Positions 1 to 6,846 of a DNA stretch of 13,680 nucleotides are shown one piece after another. Below the pieces are notes generated by a model. The model worked only from the letters and a program-made list of their open reading frames with translations, was not told the DNA's origin and did no database searches. Within the stretch, counting starts at the first letter, position 1, and each line of letters begins with the position of its first letter. The position numbers and the translations under genes are program-made. This DNA is from Bacteroidota bacterium (GTDB lineage Bacteria > Bacteroidota > Bacteroidia > Bacteroidales > Marinifilaceae), in assembly GCA_023400335.1 (NCBI GenBank), contig JAEXFF010000025.1, forward strand, positions 1-13,680. Direction: 5' to 3'.

Positions 1-2585
1 TCAATTTCCTCTTCATCAAAATTGTCTTTTACAAATTCCGGGATTTCCAAGGAATTCACAGGAATATCGGCTGTCATCACTGTTGTCAATTCCTTACGGG
101 TTAATTCCCGTTTCTGACGAATATGCATCAGCCGTTCAGACATTCTATGAATGGTCGTATTCACCAGTCTTTCCACCCACAAAGCATTTCCAAAATGCTT
201 ATCCTTTACTTCAAAAGCCTTATCTATCAATTTCCCGAAAGCCTCCCGGGCTCTCGGATGCAGGATATATTTCTTCTCCTTCAATTTCCGGTCGATAATT
301 GCAAATAATTCTTCACGGGTATAATCCATAAAATCAAATCGATAAGGAAAGTAATCCTTTATTCCCGGGTTCGTTTGAAAAATCTTCTCCACTTCTTCCG
401 GATAATCGGCTAAAATAACAATAGTACCTTGATGAACTTCCGGAGAAATAAAAGACAAAACTCCTTCAAAATAACTTATTCCTACAGGAGTTTCCAAAAA
501 CGAAGCGGCATTTTCCAGATAGAGAATCCCTCCTTCCGCTGCTTCCATAAGCGGGATTATAACTTGCTCCGGAGATATATTCCCATTTCCCGCAAAATTC
601 CGGACATTCTGGACAATAACTGCCGGACGGCTCAAAATACCGGCAGAATAGTATATCTCTCCCAGCATTTTTGCTACCGTCAGTTTACCTGTTCCGGGAT
701 TTCCCCCGAATACCATATGTAATGGCGGTAATTCTTCTTCATATCCTTGTTTTCGTCTTTCCTGAAGAAAATAAACATAATTCAAATGTTGTATAATACT
801 TTTTTTCAATTGAGAAGCTCCCACTAAATTCGTCAGTCTTTCCAAAGAATCTTTAGGAGATTCTTCTGCCTCCAGTATAATATCCTCTTCCCGTATCAAA
901 ACCATTTCTCCTTCCGTCAACTCCCGCTTTCCTCCTCCCATCAGACGTTCAGCCATATTCTGAACCATAATTTCCAACTGATCATCTATAAAATGTTCAT
1001 CTGCAAAATCAGATCCTCTTACTGCTTGCTTCTTCAGCCATTTGAAAAACTTATCCGCTGCTGCCGGACTAAGACGGTACTGACGTTTCTCCAATTTCTG
1101 ACGCGCAATTTCCATCCATTCTTCCAGGGAATATTTTTCAAAACAAAGTTGTCGCGGAAAATATTTCCCTATTTCCGGAAATTCCCCTTTTACCGCCCCC
1201 AGTGTCTCTTCCGTATCGGATAAAATAACAATCAATTCCAATTTTTCATGTTGTATAATCTGCAGCAATAACTGAATCACAATACGTCCCCGGTCCTGAG
1301 GCTGAGCCTCATCATATAATTCCCCCGCCCGGTCAATAAACAAAATCCCTCCTTCACTTTCCTTGATTGCTTTCCGTAACAATTGTTCTTCTGCTGCATA
1401 TCCTTCCCTGAGAAAGCTATCCCGCCCATAACGGTTTACTTTTCCATTTGATAAAATTCCCAAGGAACAAAACAGTTGTCCTATAATCTCTGCTACGGTA
1501 TTCTTTCCGGCAGAAGGACAACCGGTAAATAACATGTGGAATAAGGGAGCATCGTCACTAAATCCACTTTTCCGCCGCATCTGTATGAAGTCTGCATATT
1601 CACAAATACGGGTAATCTCTTCCTTTACTTTCCTGAGACCGACCAAACGGTACAGCTGATCCAGAACCTCCTCTTTTTTCACAATATTCCCCGAATAGGC
1701 AGAAGCGGACACTACAGCATCCTTTCGATATAATTCCTGAGTGTAGACATAAGGAATATCTTTATCTCCAATTTCAAAATTCAGTCTTACTACCGGTTTT
1801 TCAAAACAAAATACCTGTATGGTATATTCCCCTTTCTCCCAAAAATGCTCTCTCTTTTCTCCCAGATCCACGGTAAAACATAAATACAATTTACCCTCTT
1901 CTCCCTGAACAAATTGTTTTCCTCTTACGATTCGTCTTACCTTTACCCAGCCGTCCGATCCGGTAAGCTGAATTACAAATTCATATACCCATTCCCGCTT
2001 CACCTGATTTTCTGCCAAAAAATAAAAGCAAATACTTTCCAAACCACTGATATCCAAACAGGAATAAGAATGAGCTCTCCGTTTAGCTTCCTCCTCTGTT
2101 TCCGGGCAACACTTATCTACTCCTACCTGTACAACCCGGAAATAAGAAGCAGGATCTCCTTTTCCCTCTATAACATAAAAGGGTTCCGACTGTATACTTT
2201 TCTCCCCGCATCGGGCCACTATCCCATATATACCTTCAGAAAACACAGAATCTCCAAACTGCAAAGCCCGAAATTCCCCACAACTTTTCCACTGACATTT
2301 TCCCGGACCCAACTTTAATTTACTTATTTGTTCTCCCAGACAAACAGCCCCCTTCTCTTTTAACTGAAATAAAGCAAATCTCAGTTCCGCTTCTATCTCT
2401 TTTTCTCCTTCCCATTCTCCCTCCAAATCCACGTATAAAACTGCAAGTTCGTCCTGTACAAATACCGTATGATAGTTTTTTCTGCCATATTCGTCTGTTT
2501 CTGCACTCCTGCTCATTGCCAAAGATTTCATAACGAAATCGTTTCCGCACAGTGTTTCTTTTACTTTTGCATCCTTTTTATTCAT
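1..2585 (-). CDS. Tandem AAA+ (CbbX/SpoVK-like) protein with degenerate ATPase sites, C-terminus missing
   Basis: The frame is open without a stop from the ATG at 2583-2585 to the left edge, giving at least 861 residues. Residues 1 to about 305 are beta-rich, unrecognised and have no signal peptide. Two AAA+ modules of the CbbX/SpoVK type follow, each opening with a typical lead-in (LVGLRKVKEEI near 315, LVGASQLKKSI near 587). The P-loops are GCPSAGKNT (Lys361) and GNPGTGKLT (Lys634), so the Thr/Ser after the lysine is Asn or Leu. The Walker B motifs read FIDRA (418-419) and YLENA (691-692) instead of FIDEA. The usual arginine finger position seems to be Tyr475 and Tyr745, and the usual GNAR motif of module two reads GNAL. 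The protein is therefore probably a non-hydrolysing scaffold or regulator, unless an active module lies beyond the edge. The gene begins 10 nt after the CNNM-type gene and is probably co-transcribed with it. The family is fairly sure; the cellular role is unknown. Confidence 0.8.
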   Translation of the reverse strand, partial: MNKKDAKVKETLCGNDFVMKSLAMSRSAETDEYGRKNYHTVFVQDELAVLYVDLEGEWEGEKEIEAELRFALFQLKEKGAVCLGEQISKLKLGPGKCQWKSCGEFRALQFGDSVFSEGIYGIVARCGEKSIQSEPFYVIEGKGDPASYFRVVQVGVDKCCPETEEEAKRRAHSYSCLDISGLESICFYFLAENQVKREWVYEFVIQLTGSDGWVKVRRIVRGKQFVQGEEGKLYLCFTVDLGEKREHFWEKGEYTIQVFCFEKPVVRLNFEIGDKDIPYVYTQELYRKDAVVSASAYSGNIVKKEEVLDQLYRLVGLRKVKEEITRICEYADFIQMRRKSGFSDDAPLFHMLFTGCPSAGKNTVAEIIGQLFCSLGILSNGKVNRYGRDSFLREGYAAEEQLLRKAIKESEGGILFIDRAGELYDEAQPQDRGRIVIQLLLQIIQHEKLELIVILSDTEETLGAVKGEFPEIGKYFPRQLCFEKYSLEEWMEIARQKLEKRQYRLSPAAADKFFKWLKKQAVRGSDFADEHFIDDQLEIMVQNMAERLMGGGKRELTEGEMVLIREEDIILEAEESPKDSLERLTNLVGASQLKKSIIQHLNYVYFLQERRKQGYEEELPPLHMVFGGNPGTGKLTVAKMLGEIYYSAGILSRPAVIVQNVRNFAGNGNISPEQVIIPLMEAAEGGILYLENAASFLETPVGISYFEGVLSFISPEVHQGTIVILADYPEEVEKIFQTNPGIKDYFPYRFDFMDYTREELFAIIDRKLKEKKYILHPRAREAFGKLIDKAFEVKDKHFGNALWVERLVNTTIHRMSERLMHIRQKRELTRKELTTVMTADIPVNSLEIPEFVKDNFDEEEI

Positions 2586-2595
2586 ATACCATATT

Positions 2596-3891
2596 TTAAT
2601 CGGATAATTCCTTTGTTTTTGTAACCAATAATTTATCTACCCGGCTACTGTCCATATCCACCACTTCGAACTTTAAATTGCGATAGTAAAACACATCCCC
2701 TTCCTTCGGAACGCTTCTGAGAAAAAACATCGCCATTCCACTTAAAGTTGTAAAATCCTGCCCTTCGATATCCTCGTAAAGCACAATTCCCATTTCATCC
2801 ATAAAATCATCCACATTCATAGCCCCGTCTACCAGGAAACTCCCATCTTTCCGGACCACAATGCCGGCTTCAGGTTCTTCCCCTTCCTCCAGAATATCGC
2901 CAAAAATACTTTCGGTCAGATCATGCAGGGTAATGATACCTGTAATATCACCGTATTCACTGACGACCATTCCAAATTTCGTCTTATATTTTTTGAATAA
3001 TTCCAGCACCCGGATGGCCGGCAAATTCTCCGGGACAAACAAAGGTTCCTGTACAACCTTCTGTAAATCAAAAGTTCCTCCTCCCCCTAAAAGAGCAACA
3101 ATATCTTTAACAGAAACGACTCCCAGACATTTATCCACAGAACCCTCGCACAAAAGATATTTACTATAATGTTCCCGTCGGATGGTCTCTAAAACCTTCT
3201 CTTTTGTATCAGTAATATTCAAAAAAACAATTTCTTTCCGGTAAGTCATCAATTCCTCAGCCCTTTTATCACTAAAACGAAAAACATCCTTTAGCATCTC
3301 GGTCTCTTCCTTATCGATCACTCCCTCTTCCGAACTTTGGTGCAGTATAAATTTCAGTTCTTCTTCCGTCATCGGACGGTTTTCCCCGGTCTTGATACCA
3401 AACAACTTATTTACAAATTTAGTAGAAATACTCAAAAACCACACAAAAGGATAAGTAATCCGGGTCAGTACACACATAAAAGAAGTGAAAAAAACAGCAA
3501 TCTTTTCCGGATGATTCAATGCCAGGGATTTCGGAACCAGTTCCCCGATAATCAAAGAAAGATAAGTAATAGTACCCACAACTGTCACCATTGCCAGCTT
3601 ACCGGCATAAATTTCCAATCCCGGAATTTTTTCAAACAAAGGAGCTAAATCCCCAGCCAAGGCAACACCTCCGTAAGCTCCGGAAATAATACCAATTAAA
3701 GTAATCCCAACCTGTATGGTAGACAGGATCTTTTCAGGTTCTTCTAATAATTTTAATACACGGGCTGCCTTTTTACTCCCGTTTTGTACCATCGTTTCCA
3801 AACGAGCTTTACTGGAAGAAACCAATGCAATCTCATACATTGCAAAAACGCCATTTATTAATAACAAAATGACGATAATTAAAATTTCCAT
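2596..3891 (-). CDS. CNNM/CorC-HlyC family membrane protein (DUF21-CBS-CBS)
   Basis: This 431-residue protein has the full standard layout of the hemolysin-C/CorC or CNNM family. An N-terminal DUF21 membrane domain (about 1-165) has hydrophobic segments near 3-23, 60-82, 100-118 and 132-156 and contains the conserved GELVPKS (116-122). A linker (TEEELKFILHQSSEEGVI, 175-192) leads to two CBS domains (about 205-332), and a CorC_HlyC C-terminal domain (about 345-425) follows. Family members are inner-membrane proteins linked to Mg2+ or Co2+ efflux and regulated by nucleotides bound to the CBS pair; the older name hemolysin is misleading. The substrate cannot be read from the sequence. The AAA+ gene starts 10 nt downstream, so the two probably form an operon. 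No clear TAnnTTTG promoter box was found upstream. Confidence 0.9.
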   Translation of the reverse strand: MEILIIVILLLINGVFAMYEIALVSSSKARLETMVQNGSKKAARVLKLLEEPEKILSTIQVGITLIGIISGAYGGVALAGDLAPLFEKIPGLEIYAGKLAMVTVVGTITYLSLIIGELVPKSLALNHPEKIAVFFTSFMCVLTRITYPFVWFLSISTKFVNKLFGIKTGENRPMTEEELKFILHQSSEEGVIDKEETEMLKDVFRFSDKRAEELMTYRKEIVFLNITDTKEKVLETIRREHYSKYLLCEGSVDKCLGVVSVKDIVALLGGGGTFDLQKVVQEPLFVPENLPAIRVLELFKKYKTKFGMVVSEYGDITGIITLHDLTESIFGDILEEGEEPEAGIVVRKDGSFLVDGAMNVDDFMDEMGIVLYEDIEGQDFTTLSGMAMFFLRSVPKEGDVFYYRNLKFEVVDMDSSRVDKLLVTKTKELSD

Positions 3892-3991
3892 ATATCTTTA
3901 TAAAAGTTCTTTGGCGAATTTAATGATATTTTATTAAAAACAATCTTTCCTTTCTTCTACGAGCAAAGAGAATCGATATTTTTAAGGAATG

Positions 3992-4022
3992 TAACATTTT
4001 CATTATCTTCTTGAAAATGTTA
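3992..4022. repeat. 11-bp perfect inverted repeat between GNAT and CNNM genes
   Basis: TAACATTTTCA (3992-4002) and TGAAAATGTTA (4012-4022) are exact inverted copies around a 9-nt loop. The element lies 30 nt beyond the GNAT stop and about 100 nt before the CNNM-type start. It could be a weak terminator for the GNAT transcript, but no run of T follows on the minus strand. A protein-binding operator for the downstream operon is the alternative. Confidence 0.5.
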
Positions 4023-4052
4023 TAAACGGGGGGAATGGAGTTCCGTCCGGCA

Positions 4053-4607
4053 TTATTTTACAGTTCGGCTTAAATGAAGGGGCTTATAATATACTTCTTC
4101 CTTAATTATCCGGATGTGTTTATCCAAATCCGTTTTATCCGGATAAGTTTTATTACTCATGATCCACAGAGGATAACTCACATCCGGCTTGTTATAATCC
4201 GGTTGCCTGTATTGTTTCTCTACAATCTCATATCCGTTCCGGCGATAATAATTTATCCTTCTTGCAGTCATTTCATCCATTGCAGGTTCAACTTCCAGTA
4301 AGCGTTCCCCTGGCAAATATTCCCGGATATAATCCAATACTTTCTGCCCGATTTTACAATTACGCATTTCCGGATAAACAGCTAAATGCTCCAGATAATA
4401 AAAATTTTCCAGTTTCCAGTAAATAAACAGCCCAGCTGCTCTTTTCTCTTCTTCTATAATGTGGAAGAACATGCAAGGCTCACCTGTAATTAATTGTTCC
4501 AATTGAGTTAGCTCTCTCCTTTCTGAGGCCGGAAAAGCCTCTTGATATAAATAAAGAATTTCGGTTAATTGCGGATCTCCTGTATGAGTAATTCTTCTAA
4601 GTTCCAT
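4053..4607 (-). CDS. GNAT-family N-acetyltransferase
   Basis: This is a 184-residue cytosolic GNAT-fold protein predicted to transfer an acetyl group from acetyl-CoA to an unknown amine. The core signature is LEHLAVYPEMRN (72-83) followed by the pyrophosphate loop, and then a motif B-like helix, ARRINYYRRNGYEIVE (115-130). The loop is unusual: families usually show R-x-x-G-x-G, but here residues 82-87 read R-N-C-K-I-G, with Lys85 in place of the first glycine. That could weaken acetyl-CoA binding. The C-terminus (155-184) is a charged extension. A possible promoter box lies 23 nt upstream of the start. The gene faces away from the tRNA gene and appears to be a single transcription unit. Confidence 0.8.
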   Translation of the reverse strand: MELRRITHTGDPQLTEILYLYQEAFPASERRELTQLEQLITGEPCMFFHIIEEEKRAAGLFIYWKLENFYYLEHLAVYPEMRNCKIGQKVLDYIREYLPGERLLEVEPAMDEMTARRINYYRRNGYEIVEKQYRQPDYNKPDVSYPLWIMSNKTYPDKTDLDKHIRIIKEEVYYKPLHLSRTVK

Positions 4608-4629
4608 TTCTATTTACCATTGTTTCTTA

Positions 4630-4637
4630 CAAATGTA
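4630..4637 (-). promoter_or_regulatory. Candidate -7 box for the GNAT gene
   Basis: On the minus strand this reads TACATTTG, matching the Bacteroidota -7 consensus TAnnTTTG, 23 nt before the start codon. An upstream TTTTTG ends at 4655, giving a 17-nt spacer, which is shorter than the usual 19-21. The -7 assignment is plausible and the -33 is weak. Confidence 0.4.
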
Positions 4638-4717
4638 ATGCAAAATCCTAAATACAAAAAGAGGTTTCGGGCTCACTCTACAATAATCCGCACAATCTTA
4701 AGATTTTTATTCTACAA

Positions 4718-4749
4718 TTTGGATATATGAAAAAAACATTCTATATTTG
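4718..4749 (+). promoter_or_regulatory. Promoter of the initiator tRNA gene
   Basis: TTTG at 4718-4721 and TATATTTG at 4742-4749 are separated by exactly 20 nt. This matches the Bacteroidota primary sigma factor consensus TTTG-N19-21-TAnnTTTG. Transcription should begin near 4756, about 27 nt before the mature tRNA 5' end. It is the best promoter match in the window. Confidence 0.8.
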
Positions 4750-4782
4750 CACCGTCAAACAGAGAAAGTTGTTTGAATAGAT

Positions 4783-4854
<72 letters not shown>

Positions 4855-4860
4855 CTCAGA

Positions 4861-4889
4861 ACGAGTCGGTAAAACCGATTCGTTTTTTT
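4861..4889 (+). terminator. Rho-independent terminator of the tRNA gene
   Basis: ACGAGTCGGT (4861-4870) pairs with ACCGATTCGT (4874-4883) around a 3-nt loop, with a single G-T wobble, and runs into seven T residues (4883-4889). The T-run is only on the plus strand, so it serves the tRNA and not the convergent hydrolase gene. Confidence 0.85.
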
Positions 4890-4913
4890 ATGCTCCGGAA
4901 AAAGTTTATTGAT

Positions 4914-5858
4914 TTAATTATAAAGATCTAAAAAAGTCTTCACTTTTTCTGTATAAATACTGGAATTTTCTTTATAAGATGCTGCATGTGCTGCCCGGGG
5001 CACTATCCATAATTGCTTCGGGTCCGGCTTAGCCTCATACAATTCATATACCATTTCAGTAGGTACATAAGTATCTTTCTCCCCATGTATAAATAACATT
5101 GGCAAGCGGCATTGCCTTACCTGCTCCAAAGCAGAGGCCTCCCGGAAATTCCATCCATATTTCCAGTCACAAAGCCAGCTAGCCGTGTAAAGCAAAGGGA
5201 AAGCAGGCAATCCAAATTGTTCTTTCAATTCTTTTGAAAACTGATCCCATACATTTGTATACCCACAATCCTCGACAAAACAGTTGATATATTCCGGTAG
5301 GATTTCTCCCGACAACATCATTACCGTAGCTGCTCCCATAGAAATTCCATGTACAACCATACGGGTATTCCCCCCAAACAGCTGATCTGCTATTTTTGTC
5401 CACTCCATCACATCCAAACGATCCTTCCACCCCATTTGTATTGCCTTTCCCCCGCTTCTTCCATGGTATTGTAAATCCGGTAAAAGAACATTATAGCCCA
5501 GATCATGATGATACATATAAGCGATCATAAACATACGGACAGCATTATCTGTATAACCGTGAACGACAACCGCAGTACGGGGCGTAGGAAAATGAGCTGC
5601 TATATAATAAGCATGGAGGGGCACCCTCTGAGTGTTCATTATAAACGTATCTTTCAATGCCGAAACCTCCCGCAGACTGTCCACCCAGCTTTCTAAAAAA
5701 GGATAATCGGTCCTCATCTGCCGGTAAGAAGCCTCTTCATTGTGCTGTCCGTTATCCGGCGTCAAAGAGTAATCCAACATATAAAAACTACTCCCTATTA
5801 TCCCGGCAAACAACAAAAATCCGATTCCCCCCATTCCCCAAAACAGTTTTCTTTTCAT
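4914..5858 (-). CDS. Membrane-anchored or secreted alpha/beta hydrolase
   Basis: This 314-residue protein starts with a basic stretch and a hydrophobic segment (about 6-30), so it is either anchored in the inner membrane facing the periplasm or exported. The catalytic alpha/beta-hydrolase fold follows: oxyanion motif VVVHGYTDN (97-105), nucleophile elbow HGISMGA with Ser173 (170-176), acid HGEKDTYVP with Asp262, and base RAAHAAS with His291. All three triad members are therefore visible. The family includes esterases, lipases and peptidases acting on small acyl or peptide bonds; the substrate is not predictable. It is convergent with the tRNA gene and appears monocistronic. A TAnnTTTG box lies about 35 nt before the start. 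Confidence 0.87.
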   Translation of the reverse strand: MKRKLFWGMGGIGFLLFAGIIGSSFYMLDYSLTPDNGQHNEEASYRQMRTDYPFLESWVDSLREVSALKDTFIMNTQRVPLHAYYIAAHFPTPRTAVVVHGYTDNAVRMFMIAYMYHHDLGYNVLLPDLQYHGRSGGKAIQMGWKDRLDVMEWTKIADQLFGGNTRMVVHGISMGAATVMMLSGEILPEYINCFVEDCGYTNVWDQFSKELKEQFGLPAFPLLYTASWLCDWKYGWNFREASALEQVRQCRLPMLFIHGEKDTYVPTEMVYELYEAKPDPKQLWIVPRAAHAASYKENSSIYTEKVKTFLDLYN

Positions 5859-5860
5859 AT

Positions 5861-5901
5861 TATCTTTGTACTATGCACATTTCATTCCGTTTACAAAGAT
5901 A
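5861..5901. repeat. Inverted repeat carrying two opposed -7-like boxes
   Basis: TATCTTTGTA (5861-5870) is repeated exactly in inverted form as TACAAAGATA (5892-5901), 21 nt apart. Both arms contain TATCTTTG. It may be a binding site for a dimeric regulator overlapping the hydrolase promoter, or a hairpin in the 5' leader. Confidence 0.5.
5894..5901 (-). promoter_or_regulatory. Candidate -7 box for the hydrolase gene
   Basis: The minus strand reads TATCTTTG, a full match to TAnnTTTG, about 35 nt before the ATG. No TTTG was found at the expected 19-21 nt upstream. The box is half of a 10-bp inverted repeat whose other arm (5861-5870) also carries a TATCTTTG facing the opposite way. Confidence 0.5.
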
Positions 5902-5984
5902 AAACTTAACTTTTATACCGCTCTATTTTTAATTTCAAAAATATCAATCCGACACACATCTGTACCTACGGGGCAAGGCAGCAT

Positions 5985-6009
5985 AAAAAAAGCGTATATA
6001 AACAACGCT
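5985..6009 (-). terminator. Rho-independent terminator of the HMA gene
   Basis: Read on the minus strand, AGCGT (6009-6005) and ACGCT (5995-5991) form a 5-bp stem with a 9-nt loop, followed by seven T residues (5991-5985). The stem is short, but a strong 9-bp hairpin (6009-6041) sits immediately before it. Together they end the HMA transcript about 100 nt after the stop codon. Confidence 0.65.
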
Positions 6010-6041
6010 CCCTGTCCTCTCATTTAGATAGCGGACAGGGA
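6009..6041 (-). repeat. Strong hairpin in the HMA 3' region
   Basis: TCCCTGTCC (6009-6017) and GGACAGGGA (6033-6041) are perfect 9-bp inverted copies around a 15-nt loop. The element is GC-rich against AT-rich surroundings. It sits between another hairpin (6048-6081) and the terminator, within the predicted 3' untranslated region of the HMA gene. Confidence 0.7.
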
Positions 6042-6047
6042 ACTCTT

Positions 6048-6081
6048 ACCGATTAAATTCCTATTTCAGAATTTAACCGAT
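6048..6081 (-). repeat. Wobble-containing hairpin just after the HMA stop codon
   Basis: The arms at 6048-6060 and 6069-6081 pair over 13 positions. Both mismatches seen on the plus strand become G-U pairs in minus-strand RNA, so the stem is consistent only with minus-strand transcription. It starts 5 nt after the HMA stop codon. Confidence 0.55.
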
Positions 6082-6085
6082 TTTT

Positions 6086-6550
6086 CTAATATTCATAAAG
6101 TTCTGCAACATAACCGGCATCTGTAAAAACAGATTCAATGACCGCTACATCTCCCTCTTCATCCATTACCACTGTCAATATACGGTCCGGATCGTCTAAA
6201 TCGAGTGTCCAGGCTTCAATTATATCTATATCATTCAATTGCGATTTTACCTTATCCACGCAATCGGAACATTTCATATTTGTTTTATACTTTACAGTCT
6301 TCGTTTTGGATTTCCCTTCTTTCTTTCCTCCGGAATGTTTTCCTTCTTGTCTGCTATTACGGGTTTCTGTATGTTCCCCCGTTTTCATATTCCCCTGTTG
6401 TTTATCTTCATTTGACATTTTTTCTTTCCGGCCTCCACTTTGCTCCATATTTTCATCCTCAGCAGAGTGTTTACCGGTTGCAGATTTACTTGTTTTTCCC
6501 TTTGAAGTACTATTACCGGTATTTTCCATGTTTTTGTTTTCCTTGTTCAT
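6086..6550 (-). CDS. Small HMA-domain metal-binding protein with disordered N-terminal tail
   Basis: This protein has 154 residues. Residues 1 to about 85 are low-complexity and strongly hydrophilic (Lys, Glu, Gly, Ser, Asn, Thr), with no signal peptide or membrane segment. Residues 86-154 form a heavy-metal-associated (HMA, ferredoxin-like) domain: TVKYKTNMKCSDCVDKVKSQ carries the M-x-C-x-x-C metal site (Met92, Cys94, Cys97), and the C-terminus GYVAELYEY resembles the closing strand. HMA domains bind Cu(I) or other soft metals in chaperones and P-type ATPases. No ATPase, transporter or metal regulator lies nearby, so the metal and partner are unknown. The start is uncertain because Met8, Met35, Met45 and Met55 are alternatives and no ribosome binding site is evident. 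The gene is monocistronic and ends in a structured 3' region with a terminator. Confidence 0.75.
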   Translation of the reverse strand: MNKENKNMENTGNSTSKGKTSKSATGKHSAEDENMEQSGGRKEKMSNEDKQQGNMKTGEHTETRNSRQEGKHSGGKKEGKSKTKTVKYKTNMKCSDCVDKVKSQLNDIDIIEAWTLDLDDPDRILTVVMDEEGDVAVIESVFTDAGYVAELYEY

Positions 6551-6846
6551 GATATCTAATTTTAAGGTTATATATCATACGAACGAACTTTGGATAAAAA
6601 TGTTTCCTATTATATTGAAAATTAATACAATATAATCCACCTTAACGGATTTTATCTCAAATACCGCTCTTTGGCACAGCCTTATAAAATCCGATTTATT
6701 TTCCCTCCCTTAGAAACAATTTCAGAGGAGATTCATTTTGAAAATTTAGTTCAGAAAACAGCAGCAGTCAATACCAGCTATAAAAATATTCTTTTGGGAA
6801 TAATAAATAAAAACTCTCCGCATTCATTACTCCTCCTCTTCACGAA
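6551..6846. other. Spacer between the HMA and upp genes
   Basis: This stretch of about 300 nt is AT-rich and lies between two minus-strand genes. It should contain the upp 3' end signal and the HMA promoter. No TAnnTTTG box on the minus strand was found. The only structure noted is a weak terminator-like hairpin at 6782-6802. A plus-strand reading frame from a TTG at 6671 crosses into upp and looks like a chance frame. Confidence 0.5.
6782..6802 (-). terminator. Possible weak terminator after upp
   Basis: On the minus strand, TATTC (6802-6798) pairs with GAATA (6791-6787) and is followed by five T residues (6786-6782). It lies 45 nt after the upp stop codon. The stem is short and AT-rich, so the call is weak. 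Confidence 0.25.

Noticed and set aside
83..2318. Several plus-strand reading frames across the left part
   Set aside because: They lie opposite the continuous minus-strand AAA+ frame, show no recognisable domain and have compositions expected of antisense frames.
6138..6635. 165-codon plus-strand frame opposite the HMA gene
   Set aside because: It is rich in Ser, Phe and Pro as expected from reading the Lys/Glu-rich HMA gene backwards, while the opposite strand has a clear M-x-C-x-x-C HMA domain.
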